Of a stretch of 64,000 bases of DNA, positions 31,677 through 40,084 are shown piece after piece. Every line of letters begins with the position of its first letter. The first letter of the stretch is position 1. A program made the position numbers and the translations under genes. The DNA is from Akkermansiaceae bacterium (lineage in GTDB: Bacteria > Verrucomicrobiota > Verrucomicrobiia > Verrucomicrobiales > Akkermansiaceae), in assembly GCA_015062005.1 (NCBI GenBank), contig SUVL01000013.1, forward strand, positions 1 through 64,000. Reading direction: 5' to 3'. The notes beneath the pieces were generated by a model that worked only from the letters and a program-made list of their open reading frames with translations, was not told the DNA's origin and ran no database searches.

Positions 31677-33899
31677 TTATTTGACGTCGATTCGGTAAAT
31701 CTTGCCATTGAATGAACTACCAAGAGATTCCAGCGGAAGGATAAATGTTGTCATGCGGCCATCCTTGCGCAGCGGGAAGCGCACATTTTCCGGTTCTCCG
31801 GCAGAAACACCGTCAATCAGCAGCTCGGTTCTGCCCATCTTGCCGATGAGCTCCAGCTTCACCTTTTTACCCACGGGCAGCCTGGTATTGAAGGCAAACT
31901 CGATAGTATCGCTGCGGCGCAGGGTGATGCGGCCATCCTTGCCGGCGGCCAGCAGCTGGCCCTGGCGGGAGCCCAGCAGCACCTGCTCCTCTCCGGGGAT
32001 GGGCTCACGGGGCATCAGCACCTCCATGGTCAGGTGGTATTCCGGCCCCTTGTTGCCCTTGCGCAGGCGCATGGGGGTGAGCTCGGGTGTGATGCTGAAT
32101 GACTCATTATTCAGGTGCAGCGGGTTGCAGTAGGGAATCTTGCTGAGCTTTGCAGCCAAAGCCTTGTGCTCATCATAGCTGCGGGGGGCGGTGGGTTGGC
32201 CCCACATTTTCTGCGAGAGCACATCCACCATGTTGCCGATAGTGCTCCAGAGGTCGATGGCACCATAGCCGCGGTGCAGGCGGTCAATCTCATCATTCCA
32301 GATGGCGAAGGTGCCACCCAGCAACTGGGGGTGACCGGCGGGCAGGGTCTCGTTTGCAATGCGGTTGGGAACCCAGTTCTCATAGAGCCCTTTCTGGTTG
32401 TGGTCTGCGCGGTAATAACCGGCAAAGGGTACAATATAGAGCGCGCCGTCATTGGTGTTGATGACATCGTAGCCCTGTTTCACGCTGTCCCATGCGCGGG
32501 CCCAGGCGGTGCTCCACAGGTTCATCTGCACGCCTTTTGCCCGCACCGGGGTGTTGCCCCGCTTGGCACTGAGACTGCCCCATATACGCGGCGTGTGGCC
32601 TCGTTCCTGAATGTGCCCCAGCAGCCCATCCGCAAATTGGCGGTAGTCTTCCGCAGCACCGAAGAATTCATCCGCACCCACATGCACGGCCTTACATCCG
32701 GCAAAGGTGGGATTGCTGCCTTGCAGGTACTCATCCCACACCTTGTTCACAAAGCTGAGCGTCTGCGGGTTGGCGGCGTCCAGCATCTCGCAGCGGCGTT
32801 TTACGTGGTTCATCGGCCCCTGGTAAATCAAATCAGGCCGCACGCGGGTGAAGGAGAGAGCGTGGCCGGGGGCATCAAACTCGGGTACAATGTTTACCCC
32901 GCGCTGAGCGGCAAAGGCCACCAGCTTACGGAACTGTCGCTTGGTGTAGAACAAATCCTGTGCGGTGAGCGGTGTGCCGTCCTTTCCCTTCATTTCACTT
33001 TCCAGGCGGAAGGCTGCATAGGACTTCTTGAATGGGTCTTCCCCGGCATCCACATAGTGCTCATGGAAGATGAAATTATCGTTCAGGTGCAGGTGAAGGT
33101 CGTTCATCTTGTACCAGGCCATGAGGCGTATCACATCCTCGATGTAATCCAGGGCAATGGGCAGTCGTGCCACATCCAGCATGAAGCCTCGCAGCTGGTA
33201 ACGCGGCATATCCAGTGCCTCGCCGCAGGGCAGTTCTGCGGGATTCTGCACCAGCATCTGCAGCAGCGTGCGCGTGGCCCAGTAGAGCCCGGTGGCACTG
33301 CCGCCAGCTATGCGTACTCCCTTATCCTTGTCGATATCGAGCCGATAAGCTTCGGTATCCAGGCTCTTCAACAGCCCGAAAGACAGATGAGCCCCCTTCA
33401 ACTCATCGACACGCACTGCTTTATAATCATCGGGCAGGATAGTGTTTAACTCACGGATGAATTCATGGATGAAATCGGCCTTTCCGTAGACTTTCAGCTC
33501 CTTGGGCAGCTTGTAGTTGCCCTTGCCACCATCCCAGTTGAGCAGTTCGGGAATAATCTGCGGCTTGGGATTCGTGCCGGTTTTGGCCGGGCGCGTGCCT
33601 TTCAGCATGACTTCGTAATCCTTGCTGGTTACAGACTGGTCACCTTTCCTGAGCTGGAAACTCACGCGCACCGGAGTGTCCGTGAGCGGGCGGGTGATGC
33701 GGCCTTTTTCGTTGATGAGCTGCTCGTAGTCAGCAGCGAGGAATCTGACTTCGGCGCCTTTGACATAAGGTAGGGAAATCCGTTTTGCTTTTGCGGCAGG
33801 AGCCTTTACATTCAGGCTATCGGCCAGCTGCTGCAAATCCTGCGCCACCAGAGTGGTTGCGGAAAGTAAGGCAATGGAGAGAATGGTGCTCAGTCTCAT
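31677..33899 (-). CDS. Secreted GH20 beta-N-acetylhexosaminidase with C-terminal LamG-like domain (third of three)
   Basis: A 740-residue protein with the same layout as its neighbour: signal peptide (MRLSTILSIALLSATTLVA), N-terminal domain, GH20b, barrel and a concanavalin/LamG-like C-terminus. The catalytic pair is in AVHVGADEFFG at about residues 410-411; YKMNDLHLHLNDNFIF and IVPEFDAPGHALSFTRVRPDLIY are shared nearly word for word with the second GH20. The pair arose by tandem duplication, and different fine specificity is likely. An 11-bp inverted repeat covers the start codon (33898-33922). Confidence 0.94.
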   Translation of the reverse strand: MRLSTILSIALLSATTLVAQDLQQLADSLNVKAPAAKAKRISLPYVKGAEVRFLAADYEQLINEKGRITRPLTDTPVRVSFQLRKGDQSVTSKDYEVMLKGTRPAKTGTNPKPQIIPELLNWDGGKGNYKLPKELKVYGKADFIHEFIRELNTILPDDYKAVRVDELKGAHLSFGLLKSLDTEAYRLDIDKDKGVRIAGGSATGLYWATRTLLQMLVQNPAELPCGEALDMPRYQLRGFMLDVARLPIALDYIEDVIRLMAWYKMNDLHLHLNDNFIFHEHYVDAGEDPFKKSYAAFRLESEMKGKDGTPLTAQDLFYTKRQFRKLVAFAAQRGVNIVPEFDAPGHALSFTRVRPDLIYQGPMNHVKRRCEMLDAANPQTLSFVNKVWDEYLQGSNPTFAGCKAVHVGADEFFGAAEDYRQFADGLLGHIQERGHTPRIWGSLSAKRGNTPVRAKGVQMNLWSTAWARAWDSVKQGYDVINTNDGALYIVPFAGYYRADHNQKGLYENWVPNRIANETLPAGHPQLLGGTFAIWNDEIDRLHRGYGAIDLWSTIGNMVDVLSQKMWGQPTAPRSYDEHKALAAKLSKIPYCNPLHLNNESFSITPELTPMRLRKGNKGPEYHLTMEVLMPREPIPGEEQVLLGSRQGQLLAAGKDGRITLRRSDTIEFAFNTRLPVGKKVKLELIGKMGRTELLIDGVSAGEPENVRFPLRKDGRMTTFILPLESLGSSFNGKIYRIDVK

Positions 33900-33922
33900 A
33901 TTCTGATATGCTATCAGAATAT
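33898..33922 (-). promoter_or_regulatory. Palindromic operator candidate over the start of the third GH20 gene
   Basis: A perfect inverted repeat ATATTCTGATA-TGC-TATCAGAATAT lies at the start codon and the probable -10 region; TTGACC (33931-33936 on the minus strand) could be the -35. The symmetry suits a dimeric regulator, but a small RNA hairpin is also possible. Confidence 0.5.
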
Positions 33923-33978
33923 TCTACCCGGTCAAGCTAAAATCACCGGGATTGCGGGATAAAGGGTGTTTTTATCAA

Positions 33979-34683
33979 TTATTTCAAATCATCCTGGAGG
34001 GGGAAGTCGTAGCGGTGGCAGGTGCCAAGCGGGGTAATATAGTAATGCCACCATTCCTTGCTGTAGTTGCGCATGCCGACGGCGACCAGGGTGTCGCGCA
34101 GGAGGAGCCGGTTGGCTTGCTGGGCGGGGGTGAGCCCGGCATAGAGCGTGGCGGATCTGGCATCCAGAAGGTCGTGGCGCCCGCCCATATCGAGTTCGCG
34201 GCCGGTTTTCAGGTTGATGATGGTAATATCGACCGCGACTCCCCAGCTGTGCTCTGAGCTCAGGCCGATGTATTTATTTTCGTAGATACCGCGTTTAGTG
34301 ATATTCGGGTAGAACTTCGACCGCGTGCGGTCATCATCATTGAGAGACCAGTTATAGAAATCGTGCAGGGCCCGGTGGGGGCGGTAGGCATCCCACACCA
34401 GCAGGCCGAGCCCCCGGGCGTTGAGCTGCTTCTGCGCTTTCGCGAGGGCTGCTGCAGCATCTTTTCGCAGAATGGCGCGGCGGCCGGTCGTGTAGCCGTC
34501 AATGGGGCGTCCCACGAAGTTGTCGTACCCGCAGTATTTCAAATCAACCTTGATGGAAGGGGCTACCTCATCCAGGTAGCAGAGTTCTGCGGGCATTTGC
34601 CCGGGGTAGACCATCAGTTCATTCCGGGCGCACTGGCACAGCATGAAGGAAATAAGTAAAAGGCAGAATGCAATCTGTTTCAT
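33979..34683 (-). CDS. D-Ala-D-Ala dipeptidase-like protein (VanX/DdpX, M15D), second of a pair
   Basis: A 234-residue exported zinc peptidase. The start MKQIAFCLLLISFMLCQCARN is a signal sequence with a possible but atypical lipobox (Gln before Cys). M15D features are ICL-free: LKYCGYDNFVGRPIDGY, LGLLVWDAYRPHRALHDFY, SSEHSWGVAVDITI (the S-x-H-x6-D zinc site) and KEWWHYYI. VanX hydrolyses D-Ala-D-Ala; without a vancomycin-resistance operon nearby, dipeptide salvage or muropeptide trimming is more likely. It is a clear paralogue of the next upstream gene, 9 bp away. Confidence 0.88.
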   Translation of the reverse strand: MKQIAFCLLLISFMLCQCARNELMVYPGQMPAELCYLDEVAPSIKVDLKYCGYDNFVGRPIDGYTTGRRAILRKDAAAALAKAQKQLNARGLGLLVWDAYRPHRALHDFYNWSLNDDDRTRSKFYPNITKRGIYENKYIGLSSEHSWGVAVDITIINLKTGRELDMGGRHDLLDARSATLYAGLTPAQQANRLLLRDTLVAVGMRNYSKEWWHYYITPLGTCHRYDFPLQDDLK

Positions 34684-34692
34684 GGCAAGGAA

Positions 34693-35490
34693 TCAGGGCT
34701 GGGGGAGGAGTGTATCGCAGAGCGGAAAATCATAGCGCGTGCAGTTGCCGCGGTTTTTGAGGAAGTAGTGCCACCATTCGCGTTTGTAGTTGCGCATACC
34801 GGCGCGGTTCATGGTGTTGCGCAGCAGCATGCGGTTGGCGTGCTGTTCCGGGGTGATTCCAGTGAATCTCGTGGCGGAGCTGGGATCGAGGAAATCGAAT
34901 CCGGTGCCCATGTCAAGCTCCCTCCCGGTAGCGAGGTTGATGATTGTGACATCTACTGCAACTCCCAGGCTGTGTTCCGATGTCCGGCGTATGTACTTGC
35001 CATCATATATCCCTTGTTTGGTAATGTTGGGATAATACTTGTGCTTCATTGCCGCCTCATCGGTTCTGGACCATGCGTAAAAATCCTTCATGGCGCGGTG
35101 GGGGCGGTAAGCATCCCAAACCAGAAGCCCCAGCCCCTGCGCGTTCAGCTCATGTTGAGCACGTTTCAGGCATTCGGCCGCATCGCGCCGGAGGATGGCT
35201 CTTGTGCCGGTTGTGTAGCCATCAATCGGGCGGCCCACGAAGTTATCGTAACCACAGTAGCGCAAATCAACCTTGATTCCGGGAACTTCTTCATCCAGGT
35301 AGCAGAGCTCAGCCGGCATGAACTGCAAGTCTTCCGTTGCTTCCATGACTCGGATGCGGGGCATGGGTGCCGCTGGTTTGCTGGTTGATACAGCCGGTTT
35401 GTTTTCCGCCGGGAGCTGCACAGGCTCCTGCTGCCGGGCACACTGACTCAGCAGAAACAGCACCGCCAACGGAAGAAAAAGTTTCCTCAT
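34693..35490 (-). CDS. D-Ala-D-Ala dipeptidase-like protein (VanX/DdpX, M15D), first of a pair
   Basis: A 265-residue paralogue of the following gene. The signal MRKLFLPLAVLFLLSQCARQ has the same Leu-x-Gln-Cys-Ala-Arg pattern. A Pro/Ala-rich linker of ~30 residues separates it from the M15D domain: LRYCGYDNFVGRPIDGYTTG, LGLLVWDAYRPHRAMKDFYAW, TSEHSLGVAVDVTI and REWWHYFL supply the zinc and catalytic residues. The pair forms one transcription unit with the promoter at 35497-35525. Confidence 0.88.
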   Translation of the reverse strand: MRKLFLPLAVLFLLSQCARQQEPVQLPAENKPAVSTSKPAAPMPRIRVMEATEDLQFMPAELCYLDEEVPGIKVDLRYCGYDNFVGRPIDGYTTGTRAILRRDAAECLKRAQHELNAQGLGLLVWDAYRPHRAMKDFYAWSRTDEAAMKHKYYPNITKQGIYDGKYIRRTSEHSLGVAVDVTIINLATGRELDMGTGFDFLDPSSATRFTGITPEQHANRMLLRNTMNRAGMRNYKREWWHYFLKNRGNCTRYDFPLCDTLLPQP

Positions 35491-35496
35491 GCCCGT

Positions 35497-35525
35497 ATTC
35501 TAGCACAAGGAATCTGTTTTAACAA
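35497..35525 (-). promoter_or_regulatory. Promoter of the VanX-like pair (predicted leaderless mRNA)
   Basis: Minus strand TTGTTA, 17-nt spacer, TAGAAT; the -10 ends exactly 6 nt before the ATG at 35490. Confidence 0.65.
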
Positions 35526-35546
35526 GGTGCAGCTTGCTTTTTCTGC

Positions 35547-35574
35547 TTGCCACTTATGCCGGCTGTGTTAGAAT
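35547..35574 (+). promoter_or_regulatory. Promoter of the peroxidase-WalJ pair
   Basis: TTGCCA, 16-nt spacer, TAGAAT; about 24 nt of leader before the ATG at 35605. Confidence 0.5.
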
Positions 35575-35604
35575 ACCCACGCTGAAACCCTTCCCCGAAA
35601 CAAG

Positions 35605-37050
35605 ATGAGCAAGAAACAATCTAACTGGAAATATGTGCTGATTCTGGCAGCCACTGGTGCAGTAGCTGCCGTGGGTGGCAAGATCTCGCAGTGCGTAGTG
35701 GACTCCATGCATGAGTCCACCCTTATTCCGCCCATGGAGCCGGCACAGGCAGATACCGTGGCCAGCCAGGTGCTGGATATGAAGTGCGCCGCCTGCCACG
35801 CTCAGGATGCCACCTACAGCAAGTTCCTCAATTTCTTCTCTTTCGGTCTCATGCGCGACCACGTGGAGGGCGCCAAGCGGGCGTTTACTCTTACCCCGGA
35901 TTCCTCTGTGCGCTCCGGCAACGTGGATTACCTGAAGATGGACTACGTGCTGCGCACCCGCCGCATGCCCCCGGCCTCCTACAGTGCCGTGCATTTCGGT
36001 TCCCGGCTCACCCCGCAGGATGTCGCCATTCTCCGCAACCGCTACAAGGAAACCGGCGCCGCAGCGCGCGCGTTTGCTCCCATTGCACCCGCTGTAGCAC
36101 CTGCTTCGAATCTGGAGGAAGCACGCATCTACCTGGGCTACCTCCTGTATCATGACGGGCGACTTTCCACGAATAACAAGGTTTCCTGCGCCTCCTGCCA
36201 CGACCTCACCAAGGGCGGCACTGATAATCTGCCCAAGTCCGAGGGCGTGCCGGGCCCGGATGGCCTGCCGCAGCTGGGTGGGGTGAATGCCCCCTCCAAT
36301 CTGAATGCCGCCGGCCACATCCGACAGTTCTGGGATGGCCGCGCCGCCGACCTCAAGGAACAGGCCGGAGGCCCCCCCCTGAATCCCGTAGAAATGGGCT
36401 TTGCCTGCGTGGCAGACTGGGATATCATAGCCCACAAGCTTTCGAATGACCCGGAAATTGTAGCGCTCTTTGCTTATGTGTTCGGGGAGCGCGGTATCAA
36501 TGCCGATACGATTACCACCGCCATAGCGGCGTATGAGCAGACGCTCGTGACTCCGGATTCCGCTTTTGACCGCTACCTGAAGGGTGATGAAAAGGCGCTT
36601 ACCGATTCCCAGAAAGCCGGCATGAAGTTGTTTGTGGAGCTGGGCTGTGCCACTTGTCACAGTGGACCAGCTCTGGGCGGTATCAGCTTCGAATACATCA
36701 ATACTCACGCCGACTTGCGCGCGCTGGCCACCCCGGCCGGTTACACGGAAGGCGCATTCGGTCTGCGTGACTTCACCAGGAAGGAAGAGCACAAGGATAT
36801 GTTCCGTGTTCCCACCCTCCGCAATGTGGCGCTTACGGCTCCCTATTTCCACACCGGCACCGTGAACAGCCTGCAGGAGGCTGTCAGTATCATGCTGAAG
36901 ACTCAGAATGGCGCCGGCGTGACCAGTGAGGATACTGTGAAGAATATCACCCGTTTCCTGGAAGCCCAGACCGGTAAGCTCTATGGCAAACCTGCCAATG
37001 CGCTCAAGCCGGAAGACGTGAAGCTGAAGCCCGTGACCCCGCAGTCATGA
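35605..37050 (+). CDS. Tri-haem cytochrome c peroxidase (MauG/CcpA family) with N-terminal haem-binding domain
   Basis: A 481-residue periplasmic protein anchored by an N-terminal helix (YVLILAATGAVAAVGG). Three CxxCH haem sites are present: KCAACH (~residue 61), CASCH (~195) and CATCH (~348). The first belongs to a 'Haem_bd'-type domain (KFLNFFSFGLMRDHVEGAKRAF). The other two form the di-haem peroxidase (GVNAPSNLNAAGHIRQFWDGRAADLKEQ; RNVALTAPYFHTGT). It should reduce hydrogen peroxide with electrons from a c-type donor. It overlaps the next gene by four bases (ATGA). Confidence 0.92.
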   Translation: MSKKQSNWKYVLILAATGAVAAVGGKISQCVVDSMHESTLIPPMEPAQADTVASQVLDMKCAACHAQDATYSKFLNFFSFGLMRDHVEGAKRAFTLTPDSSVRSGNVDYLKMDYVLRTRRMPPASYSAVHFGSRLTPQDVAILRNRYKETGAAARAFAPIAPAVAPASNLEEARIYLGYLLYHDGRLSTNNKVSCASCHDLTKGGTDNLPKSEGVPGPDGLPQLGGVNAPSNLNAAGHIRQFWDGRAADLKEQAGGPPLNPVEMGFACVADWDIIAHKLSNDPEIVALFAYVFGERGINADTITTAIAAYEQTLVTPDSAFDRYLKGDEKALTDSQKAGMKLFVELGCATCHSGPALGGISFEYINTHADLRALATPAGYTEGAFGLRDFTRKEEHKDMFRVPTLRNVALTAPYFHTGTVNSLQEAVSIMLKTQNGAGVTSEDTVKNITRFLEAQTGKLYGKPANALKPEDVKLKPVTPQS

Positions 37051-37826
37051 TTCGCTTCTCTGTGCTGGCCAGCAGCAGCCGTGGCAATGCCACCGTCGTT
37101 TCCGGCGGTGGTACCCACGTGCTGGTGGATACTGGAATCTCTGCTCTCCGGCTCCGCAAGGGGTTGGCGGAGTGTGGGTTGGATGATGCATCGCTCGCAG
37201 GTATCTTCTTTACCCATGAACACCACGACCACGTATGCGGGCTGGGGGTATTCTCCAGAAAGCGTGCGCTGAATCTTTATTGCAGCCGCTATCTGTCCAA
37301 GGATTTGCGTGGCATGGCGCCCAGCGGTGTATTCACCTATCTGGAACCAGGGCAGACGGTGCAGGTAGGCGCTTTGAGCGTGACCCCCTTCTGCGTGAGC
37401 CATGATGCAGCAGACCCGCTGGGCTATGTCTTCGAATGCGAGGGCGTGCGCCTGGGCTATGTGACGGATACCGGCATTATCATGCGGGGTATGCCTGAGA
37501 TGCTGGCCGGTGTGCAGGGGCTTTACCTTGAATCCAACTACGACCAGGAAATGCTCGAAAACAGTGGCCGCACGCCGGACCTCATCCGCCGCATATCGGG
37601 CCGCTGGGGACATCTTTCCAATGACCAGGCCTGTGAGTTCATCCGAACCATCGGTCACTCGGGCTTGCAGCACCTGGTGCTGGCTCATATCAGCCCGGAA
37701 TGCAACACTCCGGCCATCGCCACAGCTGCCATGCGGACCACGCTTGATGAACTGCAGCTTCCCACCGAGCTTCACTGCGCCCAGATGGCGAACCGCCTGG
37801 ACTGGATTGAACTTCGATCTGAGTGA
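37047..37826 (+). CDS. Metallo-beta-lactamase-fold hydrolase, YycJ/WalJ type
   Basis: A 259-residue cytoplasmic hydrolase. FSVLASSSRGNATVVSGG and VLVDTGISALRLRKGL are the WalJ start; the metal site is FFTHEHHDHVCGLG (HxHxDH). VSHDAADPLGYVF, LGYVTDTGI, YLESNYDQEML and GHLSNDQACEFI follow, with LVLAHIS near the end. WalJ-type proteins are linked to DNA or cell-wall coordination in Firmicutes through WalRK, but such a system is not here. A nuclease-like activity is possible. Translationally coupled to the peroxidase. Confidence 0.88.
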   Translation: MIRFSVLASSSRGNATVVSGGGTHVLVDTGISALRLRKGLAECGLDDASLAGIFFTHEHHDHVCGLGVFSRKRALNLYCSRYLSKDLRGMAPSGVFTYLEPGQTVQVGALSVTPFCVSHDAADPLGYVFECEGVRLGYVTDTGIIMRGMPEMLAGVQGLYLESNYDQEMLENSGRTPDLIRRISGRWGHLSNDQACEFIRTIGHSGLQHLVLAHISPECNTPAIATAAMRTTLDELQLPTELHCAQMANRLDWIELRSE

Positions 37827-37837
37827 CGCAGGGGCAC

Positions 37838-39187
37838 TCAGTTTTCCTCACCCAGCATGGTGCGGGCTATCTGCCAGCAGGCAGCGAAGGAGTTGGCGAA
37901 GTCCTGCGGGCGGGCTGCCAGCCAGCGGTCGATGAGCCTGGCCGGGAAGGGGACCACGCCGTTGATTTCAGCTGCAGGGAAATGCACGCGGCCGTTGTAG
38001 AGAGCGGCGTAGAGCGCTACATGTTCCATGCCGGTTTCCTCGCTGGGGGACAGGGTGCCCAGACGGATGATTTTCGTATCGGTGATGCCGAGCTCCTCCT
38101 CCAGCTCGCGGCGGGCGGCGGTGTCGTAATCCTCCCCGGCATCCAGGTGGCCGGCGGCGCTGGAATCCCACACACCGGGGTGGCGGTCCTTGAGCAGGGA
38201 ACGTTGCTGCAGCAGGCAGTCGTGCTTCTTGTTGAACACCAGCACGTGCACCGCGCGGTGAATCAGCCCCGCATCATGTACCTCTTTGCGGGGAGCCTGG
38301 CGCAGCACGCAGTCATTCTCATCCACCACGTCGAAAAGCTCATCATCCTTTTGTGCCACAGCTGCGAGCGGGTGCGGGTCATAGGCATTGGTGAGGCGCA
38401 CCCACTGCTCCAGCCCCAGTTCTTCCGGGCGGGCGGTGGGGGAGATGCCGAGGGTGGCGGAAACCTCGCTCCAGGCTGGGTGTTCGGGCAACTGCTTGTG
38501 CATCTGCTTGCGCCGCTGGGCAAAGCAGCGCCGCATCAGCTCATCCATGAGCCGGTGGTCATACGGCGGCAGACTCCGCGGGTCGCGTGGGGTGAGCAGC
38601 ATCACGGTGGAATCAATCTTGGGGCGCGGGTTGAATGCCTCCGGCGGCACTGTTTTGAGCGCGCGCGGTACCCAGTCCATCTGGATGCGCAGGGAAAGCA
38701 GTCCGTAGGCCTCATCTCCCGGTTGGGCCAGTATGCGGTCGATGAACTCTTTCTGCAGCATGACCACGGCGCGAGAAACGGCACAGGGGGAGGTGAGAAA
38801 ATTGGCGAGAATCGCGCCACCTGCGGAGTAAGGCAGATTACCCATGAACTTTACCGGCTGCTCGGCAAAGAGCGGGCGTGGATCCCAGCTCGCACCGTCG
38901 GCATGGTGTACTTCCACATGCGGCGTGTCGGCCCAGCGGCGGCGTTGGTATTCGGCCAGGCGTGCATCGAATTCCACCAGAATCAGTTTGCGGCACAGCG
39001 GCGCCATGTGTTCGGTTAGTGCTCCGGTACCGGGGCCTACTTCCACCACACAGTCAGTGGGCTCAATCTCCAGCTGGCTTACAATCCAGCGGGCTATATT
39101 TTCATCCACCAGGAAATTCTGCCCCAGCGATTTCGAGGGACTCACCCCGGTCTCTTCCAATACCTGCCGAATCTGTGTCGCGTTCAT
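37838..39187 (-). CDS. rsmA: KsgA/RsmA 16S rRNA dimethyltransferase fused to a Nudix hydrolase
   Basis: A 449-residue fusion. Residues 1-~265 are RsmA: KSLGQNFLVDENIARWIV, the SAM site VVEVGPGTGALTEHM, the catalytic GNLPYSAGG and FNPRPKIDSTV. It dimethylates two adenines at the 3' end of 16S rRNA. After ~20 linker residues comes a YfcD/IPP-isomerase-like Nudix domain: DELFDVVDENDCVL, HRAVHVLVFN, DSSAAGHLDAGEDYD and the Nudix box at ~346-368 (G-x5-E-x7-RELEEELGI). There is no stop or frameshift between them. It is last in the run Sel1-patatin-rsmA. The ATG at 39187 replaces a longer frame from 39235. Confidence 0.93.
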   Translation of the reverse strand: MNATQIRQVLEETGVSPSKSLGQNFLVDENIARWIVSQLEIEPTDCVVEVGPGTGALTEHMAPLCRKLILVEFDARLAEYQRRRWADTPHVEVHHADGASWDPRPLFAEQPVKFMGNLPYSAGGAILANFLTSPCAVSRAVVMLQKEFIDRILAQPGDEAYGLLSLRIQMDWVPRALKTVPPEAFNPRPKIDSTVMLLTPRDPRSLPPYDHRLMDELMRRCFAQRRKQMHKQLPEHPAWSEVSATLGISPTARPEELGLEQWVRLTNAYDPHPLAAVAQKDDELFDVVDENDCVLRQAPRKEVHDAGLIHRAVHVLVFNKKHDCLLQQRSLLKDRHPGVWDSSAAGHLDAGEDYDTAARRELEEELGITDTKIIRLGTLSPSEETGMEHVALYAALYNGRVHFPAAEINGVVPFPARLIDRWLAARPQDFANSFAACWQIARTMLGEEN

Positions 39188-39235
39188 GTGCGCGGCATTG
39201 TAACGCAAATGCCAGCGTTTAGCAAGCCAATACAA

Positions 39236-40084
39236 TCAGCTGCCGAGGTAGCGTTTGATTTCATCCAGGCGTTTTTCGGCGGCGTCGCGGCCAATGTTGT
39301 AGGTGGTGCGGAGCAGGGCGGGGTCCTTGGTCAGGCGCTTGATGGGCAGGGGCTCCGCAGGGCGGATGACGAGGGCCTTGCCGGCGGCTTCCTGGCGGTT
39401 CACGTAGTCTCGCTGGGCGTTGTACATGAGGTGGCGTACCTCCATGGCCTGAATCAGGGCGGGGTATTTGCGGTACAGGAAGCGGATGAAGGGCATGGCT
39501 GCGCTTTCCTTCTTATCGTACTCTGCGTGCTGGGTCAGGATGACCACGTTGTGCGTGTAGCCGCGGTTTTCAAAGTATTGCAGGGGAATCGCATCGGCAA
39601 TGCCGCCATCGAGCAGTTTCTGCCCGTCGATTTCCACAATCTGCGAGACCAGGGGCATGGAGGCTGAGGCCCTCACCCAGTCGAACTGGTGGTCCGCGTA
39701 GTTCTCGAACTTGTGGTACACCGGCTTGCCGGTTTCCACATCGGTGCAGACCATGATGAACTCCATGGAATTGGCCTCGTATGCCTCAAAATCGAAGGGG
39801 TCGTGTACAACAGGTACCTCGTGGTAGCAGAACTGTGTGCTGTACAGGTTGCCTTCGCGGAAGAGGTTACGCCAGCTGCAGTATCGCTTATCGGCGCAGA
39901 AACGCTCGTTGTAGCGGATGGCGCGGCCAATCTGGCGCGATTTGTAATTGCAACCGAAGGCTGCCCCCGCTGAGACACCCACGGCACCATCGAACTCGAT
40001 ACCGTTTTCCATCATCACGTCCATGACCCCGGCAGTGAACATACCGCGCATGGCGCCGCCTTCCATGATGAGTCCTTTCTTCAT
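39236..40084 (-). CDS. Patatin-like phospholipase (RssA/YjjU type)
   Basis: A 282-residue serine hydrolase. The oxyanion stretch GLIMEGGAMRGMFTAGVMD, the nucleophile motif GVSAGA and the catalytic Asp in KLLDGGIADAIPLQYF form the Ser-Asp dyad. The C-terminal portion matches the YjjU group (RHLMYNAQRDYV, ALVIRPAEPLPIKRL). It is cytoplasmic, with no signal peptide, and probably acts on phospholipids or acylglycerols. Its ATG overlaps the stop of the Sel1 gene (ATGA). Confidence 0.9.
   Translation of the reverse strand: MKKGLIMEGGAMRGMFTAGVMDVMMENGIEFDGAVGVSAGAAFGCNYKSRQIGRAIRYNERFCADKRYCSWRNLFREGNLYSTQFCYHEVPVVHDPFDFEAYEANSMEFIMVCTDVETGKPVYHKFENYADHQFDWVRASASMPLVSQIVEIDGQKLLDGGIADAIPLQYFENRGYTHNVVILTQHAEYDKKESAAMPFIRFLYRKYPALIQAMEVRHLMYNAQRDYVNRQEAAGKALVIRPAEPLPIKRLTKDPALLRTTYNIGRDAAEKRLDEIKRYLGS

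Noticed and set aside
33979..35490. Vancomycin-resistance cluster
   Set aside because: Only VanX-type dipeptidases are present; no VanA ligase, VanH or VanRS is near.
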